This document shows positions 16,409 to 25,500 of a stretch of 57,251 bases of DNA, piece by piece. Below the pieces are notes generated by a model. The model worked only from the letters and a program-made list of their open reading frames with translations. It ran no database searches and had not been told where the DNA came from. The DNA is from Bacteroidota bacterium (GTDB lineage Bacteria > Bacteroidota > Bacteroidia > Chitinophagales > UBA2359): the NCBI GenBank assembly GCA_020631155.1, contig JAHDHV010000003.1, positions 1-57,251 on the forward strand, given 5' to 3'. The translations under genes were made by a program, and so were the position numbers. Every line of letters starts with the position of its first letter. Positions within the stretch are counted from its first letter, which is position 1.

Positions 16409-17116
16409 TTAAAACTGTTTTTGATAAACTAACATAAAGTTACCTTCAATGGTCAACGCTCGGCTATTGGGAAATAGTTCCTGAAAGGTCGTTTTATAAA
16501 ATTCTTGTCCTTGCTCTTTTAAATATTTTTTAATCGTTAAAGTATTAAATAACAACCATCCGTTAGGCTGTAGCAGTTGATTAAGTTGCTGTAAAAAACG
16601 CTTGGAGCGAAATTTATTGGGTGTGTCCATATCCAAAAATACATCTACTGTAATTAAATCGTATCGCTGCCCTGTGGATGCCATCACAAAATCATAGGCA
16701 TCTTCGGCAAAAAAAGTAATGCTTTCCAACATGGTTGTTGGCAAATGTTTTTGGGCTAATCTGATCACTACTTCATCAATTTCAACCATATCATACTCTG
16801 CTTTTTGATCAAATTTTTCTTCCAACATACAAGGAATACTCCCCAAACCGCCGCCCAAAACCAATCCCCTTTTAAATTGATTGGGAACAATGTGTAATTC
16901 GGCAAAAGAATTGTAAAAAGTACGGTAAAGGTCTTCATAAGAATAGGTTACATTTTTAGTATTTAACTGCAACCGCCCTCTACTCAATAGCACTTCTAAA
17001 TAAGGATTGTAAGGACTTTTAGCTGTTTCTAATTTTTGATCCCATAAATAACTTAGGTAATACCGGAAGGTTTTCTGAACACGACTTGGATGCGGCATAA
17101 GTGATTTTTTTTCCAA
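16409..17116 (-). CDS. Spermidine-synthase-like / class I SAM-dependent methyltransferase-fold protein
   Basis: A 235-residue Rossmann-fold protein. The nucleotide-binding loop is VLGGGLGSIP (about 86-95), the acidic ribose-binding residue is in YDMVEIDE (about 114-121), and the active-site strand reads DLITVDVF (about 155-162). The YSYEDLYRTFYNS N-terminal segment is of spermidine synthase type. It is shorter than true spermidine synthase (about 280 residues) and lacks an obvious polyamine-site DSTDP-like motif, so substrate is uncertain. First gene of a two-gene operon with the DUF4846 gene. Confidence 0.8.
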   Translation of the reverse strand: MEKKSLMPHPSRVQKTFRYYLSYLWDQKLETAKSPYNPYLEVLLSRGRLQLNTKNVTYSYEDLYRTFYNSFAELHIVPNQFKRGLVLGGGLGSIPCMLEEKFDQKAEYDMVEIDEVVIRLAQKHLPTTMLESITFFAEDAYDFVMASTGQRYDLITVDVFLDMDTPNKFRSKRFLQQLNQLLQPNGWLLFNTLTIKKYLKEQGQEFYKTTFQELFPNSRALTIEGNFMLVYQKQF

Positions 17117-17184
17117 ACTCTAATATCTGATTTCTAAAATCTAAACAGGCACTAATTTAACCAACAATCCATATCAATCAAAAT

Positions 17185-17228
17185 AAAAAAAGGGCAACTT
17201 GTATGTTGATACACACAAACTACCCTTT
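17185..17228 (-). terminator. Intrinsic terminator on the minus strand
   Basis: Arms at 17189-17202 and 17215-17228 pair over 14 positions including three G-U pairs, and a T-tract follows on the minus strand. It lies about 310 bp downstream of the M48 gene stop codon and about 70 bp upstream of the next gene start, so it may end the M48 transcript. Confidence 0.7.
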
Positions 17229-17380
17229 GCCTATGTTGTTAAAGGTTGATTAACGGTTCTAGGCTTTGTAAAAAGGTTTATTTTTTTTATTAGATGGGAG
17301 ATATGAGATGGGAGACATGAGATAGTTAACAACCTCTTAACTACTTATATCAAACTCAAGTATCGTTTATTTTATCTGTC

Positions 17381-17486
17381 TAAGTGCCAAGCACTATTTA
17401 ATTGTGCACAATTTTGTGCTAAAGTATTAGAAATGAGGAGTTTAGTCTTTTACTATTGTAACATTAATTTTGTCTAGGTACTTACT
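17381..17486 (+). repeat. Dispersed repeat family A copy
   Basis: It starts TAAGTGCCAAGCACT and contains GTGCACAATTTTG and CTAAAGTATT, shared with 21387-21490, 35537-35640, 46465-46570 and 53408-53512, and in reverse with 33614-33690 and 56020-56090. This copy diverges in its 3' half. A family B copy (about 17338-17381) abuts it on the left. Together with the terminator at 17185-17228 and heptamers at 17291-17330 it fills the 420-bp spacer between the spermidine-synthase-like and M48 genes. Confidence 0.7.
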
Positions 17487-17536
17487 TATTCAAAATATCA
17501 ACAAAAATCTCACATCCCCTGTTTATCATCTCCCAT

Positions 17537-18577
17537 TTATTTAGGAATCTTACCTTTCACTTTTCCTTGTACGCCACCTGACGGTTTACCGCTATTACTA
17601 GGCGTTGTTTTACTGCTACTTCCTCCCGTATTTGTTCTATTGGTACCTGTATTGGTTTTACGAGGCGTTTTACCGCCTGTATTAGTTCGCGGTTTTTGCG
17701 TAGTTGGTCTATTAGTTGTCGGTTTTTTAGCTTTAGGAGTAGGTTGGGTCGTAAATTTATGCTCGCCTTTTTTAGCCATTGCAGGGTTGTAATATTTTCT
17801 TGCTTTCGTTAAAAACTTCTGTAAATTTTTTACCCTTGTTGAATGGCTTGGATGTGTGCTTAAAAATTCGGGTGGTGCTTGACCGCCACTTTTAGCACTC
17901 ATACGTTTCCAAAAATTAGGTGCTTCTGACGGATCATAGCCTGCCATTGCCATAAAAATTAAGCCTAATTCATCGGCTTCGGTTTCTTGCTTGCGGCCAA
18001 ACGGCAACATCATACCAACGCTAGACCCCACGCCATAGGCTTGCATAAATAAACTTTGTGTTTGAGCAGGTTTATTACGAAGCGCGACTGCCAAGCCTAC
18101 AGCTCCTAATTGCTGCATCAGCCCTTGACTCATTCGCTCCCCACCATGACGAGCTACTGCATGGGCTACTTCATGCCCCATCACAACCGCCAAGCCCGTT
18201 TCGGTTTGTGCAACTGGCAAAATACCTGTGTAAATAGCGACCTTCCCGCCGGGCATTGCCCACGCATTGACAGTCGGGTCATCTACCACATTAAATTCCC
18301 ATTTAAAATTTTTAACCATTTTCGCATTGCCTGTCTTTTTCAAATAACTTTCCACTGCCCCAGCAATGCGCTGTCCCAACTGTTTGACGACCTTAGCATC
18401 TTGTGTATTGTTGACTACTCTAGCATCTTTCATAAATGTACGATATTGATCCAATGCTAAAGAAGTTAATTGACTTTCTGGTAAGAAATTGAATTGTTTT
18501 CGCCCCGACACGGGCACTTTGCTACAAGCAGAAGCAATGCAGCAAATGATGATTGCCAAAATTACGTATTTTCTCAT
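17537..18577 (-). CDS. M48 family metalloprotease, lipoprotein
   Basis: A 346-residue protein with a lipoprotein signal (IASAC, lipidated Cys18). The zinc site is HEVAH at 135-139, with Glu200 of ETEAD as third ligand. The WAMPGGKVAIYTGIL segment (about 106-120) before the active site is typical of the periplasmic BepA/LoiP group of M48C proteases, which act in outer-membrane protein quality control. Residues after about 275 form an unusual low-complexity tail rich in Thr, Pro, Lys, Gly and Asn (TTNRPTTQKP, KTNTGTNRTNTGG), not part of the protease fold and probably disordered. It is transcribed alone; a TATCTTTA -7-like box sits at 18595-18602. Confidence 0.93.
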   Translation of the reverse strand: MRKYVILAIIICCIASACSKVPVSGRKQFNFLPESQLTSLALDQYRTFMKDARVVNNTQDAKVVKQLGQRIAGAVESYLKKTGNAKMVKNFKWEFNVVDDPTVNAWAMPGGKVAIYTGILPVAQTETGLAVVMGHEVAHAVARHGGERMSQGLMQQLGAVGLAVALRNKPAQTQSLFMQAYGVGSSVGMMLPFGRKQETEADELGLIFMAMAGYDPSEAPNFWKRMSAKSGGQAPPEFLSTHPSHSTRVKNLQKFLTKARKYYNPAMAKKGEHKFTTQPTPKAKKPTTNRPTTQKPRTNTGGKTPRKTNTGTNRTNTGGSSSKTTPSNSGKPSGGVQGKVKGKIPK

Positions 18578-18988
18578 GTGTCTTACGATATTGTTAAAGA
18601 TAAAGTGCTGTTAATCTAATCTAGGGGAGCTAATATTAATTACGAATTACGAATTACGAATTACGAATTAAAAATTATGAATTAAAAATTACGAATAATG
18701 GGTTTGGATAAATTTTAAAGTTGTAAAAAAATCCTAACCGATCAACCCTTTGTTAGAATCAATTGCACTTTTTTGGTTTAATCATTTATGCTAAAGATAG
18801 TTGTTAATTCGCTAAAAGTTGCATTTTTTTTTTATAGAAATGGACTTTTGACAAAAAGTTTGAGTATTGCTCCAAAATAGATGAATAGAGTAGTCTTGAA
18901 AAACTGTTGTAATGAAAAGTTGCTGGTTGATTTCTAAAAGCTAAACAGCCCAAAGGCGATCTTACATTGGCAATATATCCTTGTCAAG
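18578..18988. other. Intergenic region with heptamer array
   Basis: It contains the heptamer array at 18639-18697 and otherwise AT-rich sequence with no gene, terminator or RNA that I can support. Confidence 0.6.
18639..18697. repeat. Heptamer tandem repeat ATTACGA
   Basis: Four near-perfect ATTACGA units are followed by decayed ATTAAAA and ATTATGA units over about 59 bp. The GAATTAC word recurs singly near 20168, upstream of the neighbouring RlmL gene. Confidence 0.9.
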
Positions 18989-20122
18989 TTAAGGTTTCCT
19001 ACTCCCTTTATACAAATCATAGCCATGAAATTTACATTCTAACGAACCATTATATAAAGTCATTTTTTTGAAGGTGCGAAGCCCAATATTTTTCATGGCT
19101 GCTTTGTCGGAGCTAATGATCCAAGCTTTGTAACCTGCATAGTGTTGTTTTAAAGTATCCCCAATATTGCGGTAAAATTCGTTTAATTCCGACACTTGTA
19201 AACGCTCTCCATAAGGCGGGTTCATCATCAATACCCCCTCTCCTTTTGGTGGCTGTCGCTCAGAAAAATCTTTACATGATAAACGGATGCTTTCATCTAC
19301 CCCTTCAGCACGCCCGACATTTTCTCTTGCTGCGGTAATGGCGCGTCTCGAAATATCAGAACCTATAATTTGGATATCTATTTCTTCTAATTGTTGCGCT
19401 TTTGCCTCCGCTTGAATATTTGCCCATAGTTCGGAATCAAAATTTTTCCAATTCTGAAAACCAAAATTTTTACGGTATATGTTGGGTGCTATTCGATGCG
19501 CTAACATTGCTGCCTCAATCACCAGTGTTCCCGAACCGCACATAGGGTCAATAAAGTGCCTATCTGCTTTCCAGCCCGAAAGTAATATCATGCCCGCCGC
19601 CAATACCTCATTTAAAGGAGCTTTGGTTTTGCTCAATCGGTAGCCGCGCTTGTGTAGGGAATCGCCCGAGCTATCCAAACTGATGCTACAGTGCGTTTTA
19701 AACAAATGCACATGCAAGCGAACAGTCGGTTGTATTGTGTCCACAGATGGGCGGCTGCCTGTATGCTGTCGAAACTGGTCTACTATTGCATCCTTCACTT
19801 TTAGGGCAACGTATTTGGAGTGTGTAAACTGCTTGGAGTTCACCACGCTGTCAATGGCAAAGGTATCGTGTTGGGAAAAATAGTTGCGCCAATCTATCTG
19901 CTGAATTTTTCGGTATAAATCGTGTTCATTGAATACCTCAAATTGATGAATGGGTATTAAAATTCGTAGAGCTGTTCGTGTATGCAAGTTAACTTTGTAT
20001 AGCAAATTTTTACTTCCCTCAAAGCTTACTGCGCGATTATGAATAGCTGTTACATTTCCTCCTAATTTGGTTAGTTCTTCTGCCAGTACATTTTCTAGTC
20101 CATGAAATGTTTTGGCAATCAT
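18989..20122 (-). CDS. rlmL: THUMP-domain 23S rRNA guanine-N2 methyltransferase, RlmL type
   Basis: The 377-residue protein corresponds to the N-terminal half of E. coli RlmKL, which makes m2G2445 in 23S rRNA. An N-terminal ferredoxin-like/THUMP region (about 1-155) ends in a TVRLHVHLFKTHCSISLDSSG segment. The SAM-dependent domain follows with a KAPLNEVLAAG lead-in, DPMCGSGT (about 190-197) and the catalytic NPPYGERL (about 299-306). It ends soon after the methyltransferase fold, with no RlmK half. A separate RlmK-like gene is at 56124-57068. The site specificity is inferred from homology to the RlmL half; the family also includes YpsC-type proteins. Confidence 0.88.
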   Translation of the reverse strand: MIAKTFHGLENVLAEELTKLGGNVTAIHNRAVSFEGSKNLLYKVNLHTRTALRILIPIHQFEVFNEHDLYRKIQQIDWRNYFSQHDTFAIDSVVNSKQFTHSKYVALKVKDAIVDQFRQHTGSRPSVDTIQPTVRLHVHLFKTHCSISLDSSGDSLHKRGYRLSKTKAPLNEVLAAGMILLSGWKADRHFIDPMCGSGTLVIEAAMLAHRIAPNIYRKNFGFQNWKNFDSELWANIQAEAKAQQLEEIDIQIIGSDISRRAITAARENVGRAEGVDESIRLSCKDFSERQPPKGEGVLMMNPPYGERLQVSELNEFYRNIGDTLKQHYAGYKAWIISSDKAAMKNIGLRTFKKMTLYNGSLECKFHGYDLYKGSRKP

Positions 20123-20230
20123 TTCAAAATGTTTTTTTTCTAATTGTTCGATGACTTTGGTGTTTGAATTACGAATTATAAGTTAATAAAATCAGAATAA
20201 GCTGTAAACTCAAAAAACAATTTTTAATTT

Positions 20231-21274
20231 TCAACTTTCCTTTTCCAGATTCGCTAATTGCCCACAAGCTGCATCAATGTCTTTACCTCTGCTTCGCCGT
20301 AGGGTTGTGGTTATGTCTTTTTGTTCTAAATATTGTTGGAAAGTCAGCAAGCGGTCTTCTTTTGATTTTGTAAAACGCACTCCTTTTACCTGATTGTATT
20401 CGATGATATTGACTTTACAAGGCACGATTCGGCAAAACTGCACCAACTCTTTTGCATCTACCAAACTGTCATTAAACTGATCAAAAGCGATGTACTCGTA
20501 GGTAACTTTTCGGCGCGTTTTTTTGTAATAATAACGTAATGCTTCTGCCAAAACCGCCAGCGAGTTGGTTTCATTAATGGCCATAATTTCGTTGCGTTTT
20601 TCATCATTGGCGGCGTGTAAGGAGAGCGCGAGATTAAATTTGGTCTCATCATCTGCCAGTTTTTTAATCATTTTCGCAATGCCTGCGGTAGAAACGGTAA
20701 TGCGTTTAGGCGACCTATCCAAACCTTCGGGTGATGTGATGTGATGCACACTTTTTAGCACATTTTTATAATTGAGCAATGGCTCGCCCATACCCATATA
20801 TACAATATTACTCAAGGGGCGGTCATAGTGTTCCAATGCCTGCTGATTGAGTAACACCACCTGATCGAAAATTTCATCGGCGTTTAGATTGCGTTTGCGC
20901 GGCAAAAAACCTGTAGCGCAAAATTTACATGCTAAACTACAACCCACTTGCGAAGATACACAAGCCGTCATTCTATCATTGGCAGGGATGAGCACCCCCT
21001 CAATCAAGTGGCCGTCAAAAAGTTGGAAGCCCATTTTGATGGTGCCGTCTGCGCTCTGCTGTTGCCTAGCAATGGTAATGGCATTGATGACAAATTGATC
21101 GTTGAGTTGCTGGCGGAGTGGCTTTGAAAGGTTGGTCATTTCGTCAAAAGATTGGGCGGCGCGCTGCCAGAGCCATGAGTATACCTGTTTGGCTCGGAAG
21201 GCTTTTTCGCCCATTTCTATAAAAATGCTTTTAAGCTCTGTTAGTGTTAAAGAGCGAATGTCTTTTTTTTTCAT
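20231..21274 (-). CDS. rlmN: Dual-specificity 23S rRNA A2503 / tRNA A37 C2-methyltransferase RlmN
   Basis: A 347-residue radical SAM enzyme. The iron-sulfur motif is CSLACKFC with Cys112, Cys116 and Cys119. The SAM-binding YMGMGEPLLNY follows. The methyl-relay cysteines are Cys105 (CVSSQVG) and Cys337 (DAACGQL). The C-terminal TTLRRSRGKDI segment is diagnostic of RlmN rather than Cfr. Length is normal. It lies upstream of RlmL on the same strand with a 108-bp gap, so the two rRNA methyltransferases may be cotranscribed, and it has its own -7 box. Confidence 0.97.
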   Translation of the reverse strand: MKKKDIRSLTLTELKSIFIEMGEKAFRAKQVYSWLWQRAAQSFDEMTNLSKPLRQQLNDQFVINAITIARQQQSADGTIKMGFQLFDGHLIEGVLIPANDRMTACVSSQVGCSLACKFCATGFLPRKRNLNADEIFDQVVLLNQQALEHYDRPLSNIVYMGMGEPLLNYKNVLKSVHHITSPEGLDRSPKRITVSTAGIAKMIKKLADDETKFNLALSLHAANDEKRNEIMAINETNSLAVLAEALRYYYKKTRRKVTYEYIAFDQFNDSLVDAKELVQFCRIVPCKVNIIEYNQVKGVRFTKSKEDRLLTFQQYLEQKDITTTLRRSRGKDIDAACGQLANLEKES

Positions 21275-21313
21275 TGAATAAAGTAGTTTAAGGTTTTAGA
21301 GTTTGGCTGCCAG

Positions 21314-21321
21314 CAAAGGTA
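21314..21321 (-). promoter_or_regulatory. -7 promoter box TACCTTTG for rlmN
   Basis: On the minus strand TACCTTTG, a perfect TAnnTTTG box, lies 40 bp upstream of the rlmN start codon, implying a leader of about 35 nt. A -33 TTTG is not obvious. Confidence 0.5.
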
Positions 21322-21386
21322 CAAGCTTTTCTTTTCTTTAATAAGTAAGTTGCCTGCGTTATTTTGCCTTTCAGATATTTAGTTGT

Positions 21387-21490
21387 TAAGTGCCAAGCAC
21401 TCATTAATTATGCACAATTTTGTTCTAAAGTATTGACTTTCATTATTTTAATCAAACAAAGAGGAGCATTTAGTTATTTTGTCTTACTTA
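21387..21490 (+). repeat. Dispersed repeat family A copy
   Basis: Shares the run from TGCACAATTTTGTTCTAAAG through TTTCATTATTTTAATCAAAC with the copies at 35537-35640 and 46465-46570, but its 3' end (GAGGAGCATTTAG) is diverged. Confidence 0.8.
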
Positions 21491-22549
21491 TACATTAACA
21501 ATAATTTTTTTTTTCATAAAAATGTAAAGTTTTACTCCTTCTTACAACCATTTATTGCTTTATTAGCTGCATATAGTGTTAAATCATCTATTATTTTGCA
21601 CTAAAAAAATCCTTAAACTTTTTTTTCAATTTTAAAATTATTAAAGTATTGTAAGCGATCATTGGCATTTTATTTTTAGTAACTTAGTATATTAATCAAA
21701 CTTACTTTATGTTTTAGGCTAAATATTTTTTTAAAAAACCACATTACAATATTTTTCAACAAAAATAAAATTTTTCAACTTACAAGTTATTACTTTCAAA
21801 GCTATTACAAAAAATAAAAAGTCAAATAATTCAAACAATAAGTTTTTTTTTATTTTTTTATTTTTTTACTTCCTTCCTTACTCGTAAAAATAACCCTAAA
21901 GTCATTCTAGTATTTATGCTTCACGAAAGTATATCATGCTGCCTCAATATACATATATTTTTCGTCAAATAATTCTTTTAACAAACTACCCTTATACCTT
22001 TCTTCATCCATTTTGTTTACTTATTTTTACCTACCTAATTAGTCATTAGATTCTTAAAGTGTCCGTTTGATTGCTTTTTTTAGAGATTGGAAATTTTGAA
22101 GTCAAACAAAATTACTTAAATTTGGGTGTTTAAATAACATTTAATTTAGAAGGGACTTTTTTCAAATTTTAAAAAAAAGCTATAATAAGTAAAAAAACGC
22201 TATAGTCAAGTAGTTTTTTTTTGAACATCTATATCAATCAGCACTTTTTTCTGAGAAAAATACAATTGCTGCATCCTAGTATTGTCCTATCTATCATTAG
22301 TAAATCCTTAACAGTCTTTTGTTTTTCTTCTTCATATTTATTAGTTTTGACTTTTACATGTATTTTGTTTTCACCAGTATTTCAAATAATTTTGTTGTAC
22401 TGAGGAAGTAATTTATTAGGTGTTTTTTTGCACTTTTTTTGATGCAGTTTTACATAAAAAAATAGAAACATATTTACAAGCAGTTATACAGAATACTTTT
22501 TTTTCTAATCATAATTTTTAAAAAATTATTTCATTTAAAACACACAACT

Positions 22550-25500
22550 ATGAAGAAAGTACTACAACTAGCACTTTGTTGCTTGTTAGTGAATTGTATT
22601 GTACTGACTGTCTATGGTCAACCAGCCAATGATAATTGTGCTGCTGCCATTGACATCAGTAGCATATTTGATGGTGCCCCTGGCACTATGTCACTCGGTC
22701 CTTTTACTAATGTAGGTGCCACAGTTGAGGCTACGGATCCAGAGCCGGGCTGCTGGGGCGAACCAAGCTTTGGTGGCACTATCTTAAACCAAACCGTTTG
22801 GTTTACTTTTACGCTTGCTGCTGCTGGCGATTATTTTATTGAAATCCCCAGTTGTGGAGCAGGTTTTACGGATGAAGATACCCAATTCGCACTCTATGAG
22901 GGAGGTTGTGGTGCCTTAACAGCTGTCAATTTACACCCTACTCCTGGCTGTGTAGAGGAAGCTTGTAATGAAGATGGTCCTAATGCAACTGATACCACTT
23001 ACCCGGCAGGCGCAACTTGGTCGCTTCCAGCAGGCACTTATTTTATGTTGGTAGATGGCTTTGACTGTTCTAATCCTACTGACTGTGGTGGTAGTATTAG
23101 TGAAGGGGAATTTTGTATTGAAGTCACTGAAGAAACGGCAGAACTATGTTTTGTGGGTGATATTACTGATCTTGGAGACCAAAGTGCTTGTCCTAATGGC
23201 TTCCTAAGTTTAGTAACAGATGGATGTGAAAATTTAGACCAACCTTGTAGTGGAGGAACCTATGTTTATTATTGGGGTATTGCTCAAGATTTAGACAATA
23301 GTAATGACTTTTCTGATGGAGATAATGTACTAGGTATATTTTTTGGTAGTGATGAGGGACCATATAATGCCACAAATACCTTAATTGATTGGGGTATTGG
23401 AGACCTAGACCCCGGTGAATACATTATATATGGTCTTTTAGCTTGTACTGATGCTGATGGTAATACTATTGATGCCGATGGTGATGGTACTATTGATGAG
23501 GCTTGTAGTACTCCTACTGAAACTCCATTAACTATTCAAGGTGCCAGTGATAATTGTGCTCCAGGTAATGATGATTGTGCTAATGCCTCTTCTTTAAATT
23601 CGCTTATTCCTGATGGCGGTGTAGTGGGTTACTACTATAATAATAATGCAACTGCAAATCCTTCTGACCCATTACCGGGTTGTTTTCCTGATAATTCCAT
23701 TGACAATTCTGTTTGGTTTACCATCACTATTGATCCTGGTGAAGAAGGTTTTTACTTTATTGAAGCTTCTTCTGCTTGTGCTGGCACACCACCACCTAAT
23801 CCGCTCCCTTTTGACGACACGCAATTGGCTATTTTCACAGATTGTAATGGCACACCTTATAATGATATATCCAATGACTGTACAAGTGAGGATGATAGTT
23901 GTAATGAGGATGGACCAAACCAAGATCTTGATAATGAGTTATATCCTGCTGGATTAACAATTGAATTGATTGCTGGCACTTACTATATTATGGTAGATGG
24001 TTTTTTAGCAGAGGCAGGAGAATTTTGCATGGAGATTACCCCTGCTACCCCTACTTGCATTGCTGGTGATATAGACCCTAATCTAGTAGGTTTACCTAAC
24101 ACTCAAGAGGTTTGTTTTGATGATATATTGATACTAAGTACTGATGGTTGTGAAGATTTAAGTATTGACTGTCCTGGTGGCACTTATGCCTATGAGTGGG
24201 GAATCGCAGAAGACCTTGATGCTAGTGGCTCTTTCTCTGCTGGCGATAACGTTCTTGGTATTTTTAACTCTACTTTAGGTCCTTCAAGTACTACCCTTAC
24301 AGTTGAAGAGTTAGGACTTGATTTTATTACCTCTCCTGGACTTTATATTATTTATGGTGGTGCTATTTGTAGAGATGCTGATGGCAATGCCTTAGATTTT
24401 TGTTTCACTAGTGCAGACATTCCTATCAATTTATCTGCTGGTGGCGAAGCCTGCCCACCTCTTTGTGCTGCTGGTGATATTGATCCGACCTTAGATAACC
24501 CCCAAATTGTTTGTCCTAATGGCACTTTGAATTTGGGTACAGATGGTACAGAAGATTTAACTATTGAATGTGCAAGTGATGATGGCAGTGGCTATCAATA
24601 TGGTTGGATTGTAGCAGCAGATACAGATGGCGATAATGTTATTGACGCATTTGTTACTCCAACATTTACTTTTACAGATGATAATGGTAACCCAACACCA
24701 AATGTTACTGTTACAGCTGGCAATATTATGATTGATAGTGATGATGTGTTTGGTAATGGTGTAGATGCTCCTTTACCTGCTGGAACTTATGAGATTTGTG
24801 GTATAGCGGGTTGTTATAATTCAGATAATACTGCGGTTCTCTCTTGTAGAACACCTAATTGTTTTCAAGTTATTCTTCGTGATCCACTTGATCCTGTGTG
24901 TTCAAATGATGAGTGTGATAATGCATTTGATATAAGTGGTGCCTTCCCTGCTGGGGATCTACTTGGTTACTATGATAATCTCACTGCAACTGCAAATCCT
25001 TCTGACCCATTACCAGCTTGTTTTCCTGATAATGTTATTGATAATTCTGTTTGGTTTACCTTCACTATTAACCCAGGCGAAGAAGGCTTTTATTTTATTG
25101 AAGCTTCCTCAGCTTGTGGTGGGAATCCTCCAACAAATCCACTTCCTTTTGATGATACTCAAATGGCTCTCTATACAGACTGCGCCGGCACTCAGTATAA
25201 TACTTGTATTAGTGGATGTAACGAAGATGGACCTAATCAAGACCTTGATAATCAATTATATCCTGCTGCCTTGACTATTGACTTGGCTGCTGGTACTTAC
25301 TATCTTATGGTAGATGGTTATGAAGGCGAATCAGGAGAGTTTTGTATAGAAGTTATTCCAAGTGGTGGACCTAGCTGTCTTGCTGGAAATATAGATCCTG
25401 CACTGGTAGGTTTAGCTAATACACAAGAAGTTTGTTTTGATGATGTATTGATATTAGGCACTGATGGTTGTGAAGACTTAACTATTGATTGTCCCGGAGG

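Larger units (their letters stand above)
21275..22549. other. Long AT-rich intergenic region before the first giant gene
   Basis: This 1.3-kb divergent spacer includes a family A repeat (21387-21490) and otherwise very AT-rich DNA with long T and A runs. No credible gene, RNA or terminator was found; the open frame at 22221-22403 is hydrophobic low-complexity. The promoter of the 3637-residue protein gene must lie here, but no exact TAnnTTTG box close to its start was identified. Confidence 0.5.

Noticed and set aside
22221-22403. 60-codon hydrophobic open frame upstream of the first giant gene
   Set aside because: Composition follows the local T-rich DNA; no signal, spacing or motif supports a gene.
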